DNA of 64,000 nucleotides from JAJFJD01 sp965228695. GTDB lineage: Bacteria; Pseudomonadota; Alphaproteobacteria; UBA8366. The translations under genes were made by a program, and so were the position numbers. This document shows, one piece after another, positions 33,945 through 41,321 of this stretch (position 1 is its first letter; each line of letters starts with the position of its first letter). The notes beneath the pieces are model-generated. The model did no database searches. It worked only from the letters and a program-made list of their open reading frames with translations, and was not told where the DNA came from. The stretch lies in assembly GCA_965228695.1 (NCBI GenBank), contig CBDDIB010000002.1, forward strand, positions 2,976,001 through 3,040,000, written 5' to 3'.

Positions 33945-34829
33945 ATGAAACTGACACTGCTCGGCACCGGCACCCCGACGCCCTCCCTGAAGCGCATGAG
34001 TTCCAGCTATCTCATCGAGATCGGCGACGACGTGATCCTGTTCGACCATGGGCCGGGCGCGCATCACCGCTTGCTGGAGGCCGGCAAGGAGGCGGTGGAC
34101 GTGACGCACATGTTCTTTACGCATCTGCATTACGACCATTTCTCGGACTATGTGCGGCTGATGCTGAACCGCTGGGACCAGGGCGGCGGGATCGTGCCGG
34201 ACCTCAAGGTGTACGGACCGCGGGGAACCGAGCATATGAACGAGCGCCTGTTCGGCGAGGATGGCGCGTTCACTCTGGATATTCGCGCGCGGATCGAACT
34301 CGAACCGAGCATCGCCTATTACCGCACCCGGGGCGGAACCGAGCCGCGCCCGCGGCCGAACCCGATCGTCCAGGAAATGAAGGCGCATGACGTGATCGAG
34401 GGCAAAGACTGGAAGCTGACGGCCGTCAACGTGCCGCATGCGCAGCCGGTGATGATCTGCCTCGGGTTCCGGATCGACTGCGACGCGGGCAGCGTCGTCT
34501 ATTCCGGCGATGCCGCGCCGTCGAAGACATTGATCGGTCTCGCCGAGGGGGCCGACGTGCTGATCCACATGTGCCAGCGCATCTCCGGCACGCACCTGAC
34601 CGAGGCGCAGCTCAAGTTCGGCTCCGGCCACAAGGAGGTCGCCGAGGTGGCCCAGGCGGCGGGCGTGAAGAACTGCGTGTTCAGCCACCTGACCGACCAG
34701 ATGGACGCCCCCGGCGTGAAGGAGCAACTGCTGCGCGACATCCACGATATCTACGACGGCAACGCGATCTGGGCCGAGGACCTGCTCGACGTGCCGATCC
34801 ACGGACCGGCGCCGCGGAAATTGATTTAG
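33945..34829 (+). CDS. MBL-fold metallohydrolase (RNase Z-like group)
   Basis: The 294-residue metallo-beta-lactamase-fold protein starts LTLLGTGTPTPS and carries THLHYDHFSD (HxHxDH zinc motif, about residues 62-71). Later ligands are in YSGDAAPSKT and in a C-terminal FSHLTDQMD. The overall plan resembles RNase Z/ElaC and arylsulfatase-type MBL enzymes. In this catabolic context an ester or lactone substrate is more likely than tRNA. It is co-oriented with the aminotransferase and has AAAGGAG before the ATG. Confidence 0.85.
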   Translation: MKLTLLGTGTPTPSLKRMSSSYLIEIGDDVILFDHGPGAHHRLLEAGKEAVDVTHMFFTHLHYDHFSDYVRLMLNRWDQGGGIVPDLKVYGPRGTEHMNERLFGEDGAFTLDIRARIELEPSIAYYRTRGGTEPRPRPNPIVQEMKAHDVIEGKDWKLTAVNVPHAQPVMICLGFRIDCDAGSVVYSGDAAPSKTLIGLAEGADVLIHMCQRISGTHLTEAQLKFGSGHKEVAEVAQAAGVKNCVFSHLTDQMDAPGVKEQLLRDIHDIYDGNAIWAEDLLDVPIHGPAPRKLI

Positions 34830-34851
34830 ACGTTCGGCGACGGCGAGGACC

Positions 34852-34923
34852 CTTCGACAAGCTCAGGGTGAGGGAAACCCCTCGATCAATCTTCTCACGA
34901 CCCTCATGCTGAGCTTGTCGAAG
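34852..34923. repeat. Dispersed inverted repeat, copy 1
   Basis: Two 23-base arms (34852-34874 and 34901-34923), reverse complements with two mismatches, enclose a 26-base spacer. The core is TTCGACAAGCTCAG. The same arms recur at 43306-43375. It lies between convergent genes and could fold as a bidirectional terminator. This palindrome type is widespread in alphaproteobacterial intergenic regions. Confidence 0.85.
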
Positions 34924-34972
34924 CATTTTGTCCGCACGACGGTTGCCGGGTCGTTGAGCGACGACAGGCAGC

Positions 34973-36064
34973 TCACCCCGACACCTTGGTATCCTTCAAC
35001 ACGTCCCAGTTCGGCTCGAAGCCGATGCCGGGCTTGTCGGGCACGGGCATCTTGTTGTCCTCGGGTTCGGGCGCGCCGGTGAAGGCGATCGATTCCATAT
35101 GCGTCGTGCCCAGGTGCAGTTCCACATAGGTGCCGTTCATCAGCCCGGCCATGAGGTGCACGTTCAGCGTCGGCCAGCCCGCGCCGTTGGCCATCGGCAG
35201 GTTATGCGCCTGCGCCATGTGGCCGACCTTGCGCGCCTCGGTGAAGCCGCCGCAATAGATGACGTTCGGCTGCACGATGTCGAGCGACTGATGCTCAAAG
35301 AACTCGCGGAAGCGCCAGCGGCTGCCCTCCATCTGGCCGGCGGCGAGCGGGATATCGATGTGGCGGCGCAGGTCGGCCAGCGCACGGGCGTCGTTCTGCA
35401 GCACCGGTTCCTCGAACCAGGAGAGATTGCAGTCCGCCACCGCGCGCGCCAGGTGCCGCGCCTCCATTTCGGTCATCTTGTAGTTGGCGTCGATCATCAG
35501 CTCCACGTCGTCGCCGATGGCGTCGCGTACCGCGCGGATGCGGCGCACGTCCTCCTGCCAGCCGCCGGAACAGGCGGCCTCCATCTTCAGGCGCGGCACC
35601 CCCTGCCGGGCGAACATCGCGGCGCATTCGACCAGCTGGTCCCGGTCGTAGTGCAGGTTACCGAAGGTGACATAGGTCGGGGCATGGTCGCGGAAGCCGC
35701 CCATCATCTGCGCGATGCTCTGGCCGCTGGTCTTGCCCGCGATGTCCCAGCAGGCGATGTCGAAGGCCGATAGCGCGTTGGAGATGACGCCGGTGAACGC
35801 CCGTCCGTTCAGCTTCTTCCAGACGCGGTGGTGGATCGCCTCGGTATCGCGCGGGTCCATGCCGGTCACCGTGTCCCGCAGGTCGGTTTCGAGCGCCGTG
35901 ACGATGGCGGGCGCCAGGAAGGACCCGGTGATCCCCCAGCCCTCGACCCCGGTGTCGGCCGCGACTTTGCAGACCACCAGCTTGCGCGTCGTGATCGGGT
36001 CGTCGATCAGCGGCACGTAGATCGGGAATTCGTGGATGCTGGCGGTGACGGACTCGATCTTCAT
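34973..36064 (-). CDS. Enolase-superfamily (mandelate racemase/muconate cycloisomerase-like) enzyme
   Basis: The 363-residue protein has the capping domain (DDPITTRKLVVCKV) and a barrel. The second-strand motif is KME (RLKMEAACSGG) instead of KxK. Metal ligands are Asp in MIDANYKM and Glu in WFEEPV, while the third position reads AAGQMEG, with Gln where Glu or Asp is usual. The C-terminal catalytic-His region reads GAGWPTLNVH. It is probably a dehydratase, racemase or epimerase of a carboxylate. It is the last gene of the compact operon with an LLM oxidoreductase, two deacetylase-like proteins and an acetamidase. AAGGAA sets the start. Confidence 0.82.
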   Translation of the reverse strand: MKIESVTASIHEFPIYVPLIDDPITTRKLVVCKVAADTGVEGWGITGSFLAPAIVTALETDLRDTVTGMDPRDTEAIHHRVWKKLNGRAFTGVISNALSAFDIACWDIAGKTSGQSIAQMMGGFRDHAPTYVTFGNLHYDRDQLVECAAMFARQGVPRLKMEAACSGGWQEDVRRIRAVRDAIGDDVELMIDANYKMTEMEARHLARAVADCNLSWFEEPVLQNDARALADLRRHIDIPLAAGQMEGSRWRFREFFEHQSLDIVQPNVIYCGGFTEARKVGHMAQAHNLPMANGAGWPTLNVHLMAGLMNGTYVELHLGTTHMESIAFTGAPEPEDNKMPVPDKPGIGFEPNWDVLKDTKVSG

Positions 36065-36110
36065 GGGGCGGTTCCTTTCGGGATGTCGTAGCGGCGGAGG
36101 GGCCGGCGGC

Positions 36111-37106
36111 TCAGGTCGCGATGCAGGCTTCGATGGCGGCGGCGAACTTGGCCTTGGCGCCGGGGCCGCGCGCGAAGGGGCTGATGATCGGCAGGTCGAT
36201 CCCGGACGTTCGATACGCCTCCAGCCTGTCGCGGCATTGCGCTGGCGTGCCGGCAACGCTGGTGGCGTCGATCATCGCGTCGCTGACGGCGCGCACCGCC
36301 GCGTCGCGGTCGTCCCGCGCCCAGGCCTCGGCAATGGACGCCGCTTCCTCGGGGAAGCCGTGATCGGCGATGAGCTGGTTATACCGGGGAAAGAAGCCGG
36401 CATAGAAGGCGAGGCCGGGCCGCATGCTGTCGAGCGCCTCGTCGCGGGTTTCGGCCACGGCAGTCGGCAACAGCGAACTGACCACCACATCGTTCGGATC
36501 GCGCCCGGCGCGGGCGGCGCCCTCGGCGATGTGGTCCCGGACCAGCGCGCCGGTGCGCAGCGTGCTGCGCGTCAGGATCACGCCGTCGGCGATCTCGCCG
36601 CAGAGCGCCGTCATCTTCGGGAAGACCGCGGCGAGGTAGATGGGCAGTTCGGCGCGGTGCGGCGTGAACCACAGATCGAAATTCTCGATCCGCACCGTCG
36701 CGCCGTCGTGTTGGACCTCGCCGTCCCGCAGCAGGGCGCGGATGATCGCGACGCTATCGCGGATTTTCGACAGCGGTTTCCCATACGGGACGCCGTGTTC
36801 CGGCTCGACCTGTACCTTGTGGCTCGACCCGAGGCCCAAGATGAACCGCCCGTCCGACAAGTCGTCGACCGTGGCGGCCGCCATCGCGATGGTGGGGATC
36901 GACCGCACGAAAACGCTCGAGATCGCGGTGCCGAGCTGGATGTTGGACGTCTGCATCGCACACCCGGCCAGCGTGGCGAACTGGTCGCCGCCATGTCCTT
37001 CGGCCACCCAGGCGGACTCGTAGCCGAGCGATTCGGCAAGCCGCACGCAATCGACGATCTCGCGGGCCGAGGGGCCGCCGGAAAATGCGATGCCGATACG
37101 GGCCAT
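36111..37106 (-). CDS. LLM class flavin-dependent oxidoreductase
   Basis: The 331-residue luciferase-like TIM barrel has an N-terminal GIAFSGGPSAREIVDCVRLAESLGYESAWVAEG. Central TSNIQLGTAISSVFVRSIPTIAMAA and DLSDGRFILGLGSSHKVQVEPEHG are typical F420/FMN LLM signatures. The family includes RutA-type ring-opening and alkanesulfonate monooxygenases as well as F420 reductases, so the cofactor and substrate are uncertain. It starts 16 bp after the second deacetylase gene within the five-gene operon. Confidence 0.88.
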   Translation of the reverse strand: MARIGIAFSGGPSAREIVDCVRLAESLGYESAWVAEGHGGDQFATLAGCAMQTSNIQLGTAISSVFVRSIPTIAMAAATVDDLSDGRFILGLGSSHKVQVEPEHGVPYGKPLSKIRDSVAIIRALLRDGEVQHDGATVRIENFDLWFTPHRAELPIYLAAVFPKMTALCGEIADGVILTRSTLRTGALVRDHIAEGAARAGRDPNDVVVSSLLPTAVAETRDEALDSMRPGLAFYAGFFPRYNQLIADHGFPEEAASIAEAWARDDRDAAVRAVSDAMIDATSVAGTPAQCRDRLEAYRTSGIDLPIISPFARGPGAKAKFAAAIEACIAT

Positions 37107-37122
37107 GGTGTTTCCTATCGGT

Positions 37123-38034
37123 TTAGGCTGGTTTCTGCTGTGACACGTATGCCTCCGCGATGTCGCCGGCGGTGGCGGTCCAGACGCCGTCCATCGCCAT
37201 GACGGCGGACAGCGCTTCGTCGAGATAGCGGATGCGGTGGGGCATGCCGAGCAGCCAGGGTCGGATCCCGAGGGTCAGCATGCGGCCGCTTTCCCGTCCC
37301 TCCGCGCAGAGCCGTTCCGCCGCGTCGCGCACGAAGCCGGGGTAACGGTGCGTGCTGAGCTGGCGCAGCCAGAGCAGTTGCGTGTCGTCCAGGTCGCAGT
37401 GATAGGGCAGGGAGACCAGCGGCGTCTTCGTCGTCATGGCGTAGGGCTGGTCGTCGTTCGGCCAGTCGGCGATGTAGCGGAACCCGGCCTCGGCCACGAG
37501 GCCCGGCGTGCGCGGCGTCTCGCCGAAGTCCTGGCCGACCCAGCCGCGCGGCGTTTCGCCCGCGGCCTTGGCCGCCGCATCGCGCGATTCCTCGATGAAG
37601 GCGCGCTCCTCTTTTTCGCTCATGCGGCTGGTGATCATGCGGGTGGCGTGGCTGCCGTGGGCCGCGAATTCCCAGCCGCGTTCCTTGAACCGCGCGACCA
37701 GCGACGGATAGCGGCGGCAGGCCTCGGAATTGGCGGCGACCGTGACCTGGATGCCGTGCTTGTCGAGCACGTCCATCAGCCGGAACACGCCGATCCGGTT
37801 GCCGTATTCGCGGATCGAATAGGTCTGGTCGTCGGGGAAGAAGTCGGCGATCACGTTGCGGTAGCGCGGGTCGCGGTAGGCGTCCTCCGGCGGGTCGTAT
37901 TCCCAGTATTCGAAATGCAGCACGACGCAGAGCGCCAGCGCCGCGTCCTCGGGCCAGACGATGCGCGGCCGGTCGGGGATCGGCGCGTAACGGTAAAGGT
38001 CGTGGTCCATGCCGCGGTGGGGGGTGAGGGGCAT
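37123..38034 (-). CDS. Polysaccharide deacetylase family protein, PuuE-like (second of pair)
   Basis: The 303-residue NodB-homology-like protein belongs to the cofactor-poor PuuE/allantoinase-like group. It contains FEYWEYDPPEDAYRDPRY, then REYGNRIGVFRLMDVLDKHGI, the His in WEFAAHGSHATRM, and a C-terminal LTLGIRPWLLGMPHRIRYLDEAL. The catalytic TFDDG of chitin deacetylases is not present. PuuE relatives open cyclic amides such as allantoin. AAGGAGGGA precedes the ATG, and only 4 bp separate it from the upstream paralogue. Confidence 0.83.
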   Translation of the reverse strand: MPLTPHRGMDHDLYRYAPIPDRPRIVWPEDAALALCVVLHFEYWEYDPPEDAYRDPRYRNVIADFFPDDQTYSIREYGNRIGVFRLMDVLDKHGIQVTVAANSEACRRYPSLVARFKERGWEFAAHGSHATRMITSRMSEKEERAFIEESRDAAAKAAGETPRGWVGQDFGETPRTPGLVAEAGFRYIADWPNDDQPYAMTTKTPLVSLPYHCDLDDTQLLWLRQLSTHRYPGFVRDAAERLCAEGRESGRMLTLGIRPWLLGMPHRIRYLDEALSAVMAMDGVWTATAGDIAEAYVSQQKPA

Positions 38035-38038
38035 ATAT

Positions 38039-38944
38039 CTATCCCTCCTTCCGGTCGGCGAGATGGGCCTGCACGTCGTCCCAGGCGTGTTGGTAATACC
38101 AGTCCGCGATCTCCTCGCCGGTCGCCTTCCACACGCCGTCATGCGACAGGATATAGCCCAGCGCCTCGTCGAGATGCTTCAACCGGTGCGGCTGGCCCAT
38201 CATGTAGGGGTGCAGCGCGATGCACATCACGCGGCCGCTCTCCGCGCCCTCGGCGTAGAGCGTGTCGAACTGGTCGCGGATCATGCGCGCCAGGTCGTCG
38301 CCCTCGAAGGCTTGGTAGTAGACGACCACGTCGTTCAGCTCCATCGAGTAGGGCACGGTGATTAAGCGCCCCGTCTTCACGGTCATCGGGAAGGGCTGGT
38401 CGTCGTGATACCAGTCGCAGAAATACTTGATGCCCGCCTCGGCGACCAGGTCGGGCGTGTTCACCGTATGCGACGCGGCGGGGGAGAAGAACCCGGCGAG
38501 CGGCCGGCCCGTCAGCCGCTCATAGCTCCCCACGCAATGCTGGATGATCGCGCGTTCCTCGTTCTCCGGCAGGCCCCAATGGTATTGCGTGTTGTAGATG
38601 CCGTGGCAGAAATAGTCCCAGTCGCGCGCCTCGCAGGCCTCGAAAATCTTGGGATAATGCTCGATCACCGACAGGTTCAGCGACACCGTGCAGCGCAGGT
38701 CGTGCTTGTCCATCACCTCGAACATGCGCCACAGGCCGACGCGGTTGCCGTAGTCGCGCACGCCATAGCCCAGCACGTCCGGATGCGGCATGCGGGGCCA
38801 GGGGTCGCGCACCCGCACCGGGTCCGGCAGATACTCGTAATGCTCGATGTTGGGGCAGACCCAGAGCGCCACCCGCGCGTCATTCGGCCATTTCAGCTTC
38901 GGCCGCTCGACGATCGGCGAATAGGCGATCCGGTCCGGCTCCAT
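38039..38944 (-). CDS. Polysaccharide deacetylase family protein, PuuE-like (first of pair)
   Basis: The 301-residue paralogue of the next gene has the same order of motifs: CPNIEHYEYLPD, VRDYGNRVGLWRMFEVMDKH, DWDYFCHGIYN, FFSPAASHTVNTPDLVAEAG and IALHPYMMGQPHRLKHLDEAL. The last motif retains the C-terminal His that its paralogue has lost (RPWLL). The pair may be a heteromeric hydrolase, or two enzymes for successive amide cleavages. It lies 25 bp after the acetamidase gene. Confidence 0.84.
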   Translation of the reverse strand: MEPDRIAYSPIVERPKLKWPNDARVALWVCPNIEHYEYLPDPVRVRDPWPRMPHPDVLGYGVRDYGNRVGLWRMFEVMDKHDLRCTVSLNLSVIEHYPKIFEACEARDWDYFCHGIYNTQYHWGLPENEERAIIQHCVGSYERLTGRPLAGFFSPAASHTVNTPDLVAEAGIKYFCDWYHDDQPFPMTVKTGRLITVPYSMELNDVVVYYQAFEGDDLARMIRDQFDTLYAEGAESGRVMCIALHPYMMGQPHRLKHLDEALGYILSHDGVWKATGEEIADWYYQHAWDDVQAHLADRKEG

Positions 38945-38969
38945 GCGCTTTCCCCCCTGCGGTTCCCGC

Positions 38970-39914
38970 CTAGCCGTGCAGCGCCGACTTGGCGAGCATC
39001 ACGTGGATGCCCTTGTGCACGTTGACGATCTGGCTGACACGCAGGTCGGCGGCGATGCTGCAGAGGGTGTAGGCGTCTTCCTTCGACAGGTTCGATTTCT
39101 CCTGGATCAAGACGATCATCTCGCGCAGCGCCTCTTTCGCCGCGTTGTCGAGCACGGGGTCGATGCCATGCGTGATGTAGTGCGTGTCGGTCTCGGCGCG
39201 CGGCATGAGGAGCGGCGTGTCCTTGTGCAGATGGATCTCGAAGGTGCCGGACAGGCAGGTCTCGATCGCGGTAACGCAGACCTCGCCGTCGCCTTGCACC
39301 GCGTGGCCGTCGCCGGCGGAGAACAGCCCGCCCTCGTTGAAGACCGGCAGATAAAGCGTGCAGCCCGCGCCCAACTCCTTGTTGTCCAGGTTGCCGCCGT
39401 GGCTGCGCGGGATGATCGAGGTGATGCGGCCCCATTCCGGCGGCGGCGCTACACCCATCACGCCGAAGAAGGGCTTCAGCGGCAGGTCCACGCCCCAGGG
39501 CAGGTTCGCGACCATCTTGTCCTTGTCGAGCGGAATATGCAGCAGCCGCATCTCATGGAAATCCTCCGGCAGCGCGCCCGACAGCGGGCGGATGCGGTTC
39601 CAGCCCCAGTTGGTGCCGAGCTGCACGTCCTTGATGCGGATTTCCAGCATGTCGCCGGGCTTGGCCCCGCGCACCGCGACCGGCCCGGTCATGATGTGCC
39701 CCGCGCCGCCGGGCTCCACATTCTCGTGGATGTCCAGATGCGCCGGCAGGATCTCCAGCGCGTCGTCGGTCGGCAGGATATCCCGCCCGCCGGAGACGGT
39801 GTGCAGCGTGACGCTATCGCCGGACTCGATTTCGATCAGCGGTTCCAACGCTGCGTCGAAGAAAGCCCAGTGAACGGTGTCGGGCGACGGATGCAATTCG
39901 TGATGATTGGCCAT
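38970..39914 (-). CDS. Acetamidase/formamidase family protein
   Basis: The 314-residue protein matches FmdA/AmdA. It has VTLHTVSGGRDILP, a GGAGHIMTGPVAVRGAKPGDMLEI strand, GWNRIRPLSG, LDNKELGAGCTLYLPVFNEGGLFSAGDGHAVQGDGEV (about residues 180-216) and AIETCLSGTFEIHLHK. The family hydrolyses formamide or acetamide to ammonia and the acid. It is the first gene of the minus-strand operon, so release of a small amide (formamide-like) from the pathway substrate is the simplest reading. Confidence 0.88.
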   Translation of the reverse strand: MANHHELHPSPDTVHWAFFDAALEPLIEIESGDSVTLHTVSGGRDILPTDDALEILPAHLDIHENVEPGGAGHIMTGPVAVRGAKPGDMLEIRIKDVQLGTNWGWNRIRPLSGALPEDFHEMRLLHIPLDKDKMVANLPWGVDLPLKPFFGVMGVAPPPEWGRITSIIPRSHGGNLDNKELGAGCTLYLPVFNEGGLFSAGDGHAVQGDGEVCVTAIETCLSGTFEIHLHKDTPLLMPRAETDTHYITHGIDPVLDNAAKEALREMIVLIQEKSNLSKEDAYTLCSIAADLRVSQIVNVHKGIHVMLAKSALHG

Positions 39915-40013
39915 GGGGCGCTCCGGGCTGGTTGCGCGGCGGGAGCGTTTATCGTGACCGGTGGGGTGCGGGGTGTAAAGGGCGGGAGGTATGGGTTTCT
40001 TGCGGGGGCGTCG

Positions 40014-40679
40014 CTAACTGAAAATCATCACCAACGACAGTGGAACGCCGTCCGGCTCGACAGTCGGTTCGATTGTTTCCTGGAGCGTTAGCCCCACCTC
40101 CGCAAACACCGCTTCCCAACTCTCCGCCGTCCGGAAATACCAGGGCATCTTGGCCCAGGCCTCGTTCTCGAAATTGGAAAAGTCTTCCTCGCGCCAGCCG
40201 TCCTTGCCGTCGCCGGGGTCGTTGTCCGGGTGCAGGGTTTGGATGACGATTGCGCCGTTGTCCACTAGTAGATTTTTCATGGCGTGGAGCAGGGGGACGA
40301 TGTCTTCCTCGAACAGGGCGTAGTTGAAGGCGATCACGTCGAAGGGGGCGTTCGGGACCGGCGCGCCCGCGATCACGTCGTCGTAGGACAGGGTGCGGTA
40401 GCAGCCGTCCGGGTCCGCCGCTTGCGCCGCCGCGATCAGCGCGGCGGTGCCGTCGACGCCGGTTGCCGTGCAGCCCGTTTTCTCCGTCACCGCGCGGCAA
40501 AGCCAGCCTTCGCCGCAGCCCATGTCGAGGAACCGCGTCGGCTTGCGCCGGACGATGGCGTCGACGATGGCGGCGTCGGTGCCGGCAGTGCGGCTGGGGA
40601 TCAGGCGGTCGCGGACGGCGCGGGTCCAATTCTCCGCGTTGCGCTGCCAGGAGACTTCCAAGTCGGATTTGCGGCTCAT
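40014..40679 (-). CDS. Class I SAM-dependent methyltransferase
   Basis: The 221-residue protein has SAM motif I FLDMGCGEGWLCRAV (about residues 50-64), then TATGVDGTAALIAAAQ and VIAFNYALFEED. The C-terminal part has WREEDFSNFENEAWAKMPWYFRT. It methylates an unidentified small molecule or protein. A CTACTAGTAG palindrome lies 7 bases upstream of the ATG, where a Shine-Dalgarno would be expected, and a near-identical 16-mer recurs inside the coding sequence (40256-40271). A rhodanese gene is upstream on the same strand. Confidence 0.82.
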   Translation of the reverse strand: MSRKSDLEVSWQRNAENWTRAVRDRLIPSRTAGTDAAIVDAIVRRKPTRFLDMGCGEGWLCRAVTEKTGCTATGVDGTAALIAAAQAADPDGCYRTLSYDDVIAGAPVPNAPFDVIAFNYALFEEDIVPLLHAMKNLLVDNGAIVIQTLHPDNDPGDGKDGWREEDFSNFENEAWAKMPWYFRTAESWEAVFAEVGLTLQETIEPTVEPDGVPLSLVMIFS

Positions 40680-40736
40680 CGTTGTCTACTAGTAGTTTCC
40701 ATCCGCCTCATTCGGATGGGCGCTACCGTAGACCGT

Positions 40737-41117
40737 CTACCCGTCGTTGTCCTGCGCGGTTTGCCACGCGCTGTAGCCGCCCGCGAGTGAGGCCACTTCG
40801 CCGTACCCCATGTCGAGCAGGGTCTTCGCGGCGAGCGCGGACCGTCCGCCAGTGCCGCAATAGAGGACGAGCCGCTTGTCGGGTTTGAGGTCGCTGTTGT
40901 AGGCGGGGCTTTCCGGGTCGGCCTGGAATTCGAGCAGCCCGCGCGGCGCATGGACCGAACCGGGGATCATCCCGTCCTTGTCGCGTTCGACCGTCTCCCG
41001 CACGTCGACGACGACAACCTCGGGATCATCGAGCAGATAGGGCAAATCCTGGATCGATACCGTCTCGATAATGGCGTTCGCCTCCGCGAGCATCGCTTTG
41101 AAACCGCGTTTGAGCAT
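40737..41117 (-). CDS. Rhodanese-like sulfurtransferase domain protein
   Basis: The 126-residue single rhodanese domain has VVVVDVRETVERDKDGMIPGSVHAPRG. The active-site loop YCGTGGRSALAAKTLLDMGY, with its catalytic Cys, lies at about residues 87-106, and EVASLAGGYSAW is the typical C-terminal motif. It transfers sulfane sulfur. The ATG with GGGGTGG upstream is preferred to a GTG four codons earlier. An FNR-type palindrome lies 75-88 bases upstream with a plausible -10, suggesting oxygen- or NO-responsive control. Confidence 0.88.
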   Translation of the reverse strand: MLKRGFKAMLAEANAIIETVSIQDLPYLLDDPEVVVVDVRETVERDKDGMIPGSVHAPRGLLEFQADPESPAYNSDLKPDKRLVLYCGTGGRSALAAKTLLDMGYGEVASLAGGYSAWQTAQDNDG

Positions 41118-41161
41118 TCGATGATCCACCCCTGTCGCAAGTTGCGCTTATGGTTGTGAGT

Positions 41162-41205
41162 CATATAGAGCATCGTACCGCATCGGGAACATTGATTTTC
41201 GTCAA
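41162..41205 (-). promoter_or_regulatory. FNR/Dnr-type site and candidate promoter of the rhodanese gene
   Basis: TTGATTTTCGTCAA at 41192-41205 matches the FNR/Dnr consensus TTGAT-N4-RTCAA exactly. On the minus strand TATATG (41167-41162) lies where a -10 would be for a class II promoter with the site centred near -41. The site is in the divergent gap between the rhodanese gene and the E1 alpha gene, so it could also affect the latter. Confidence 0.55.
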
Positions 41206-41321
41206 ACGGGCCGATGCGTCCACGGTCCCGCCGGGTTGCGGACCGACACCGTTGTTCACCCTGCGTCTTGTCGGCTAAGTTTATGGCAACACCCTATAAA
41301 GCGCAGGAAGCGATCCCAATC

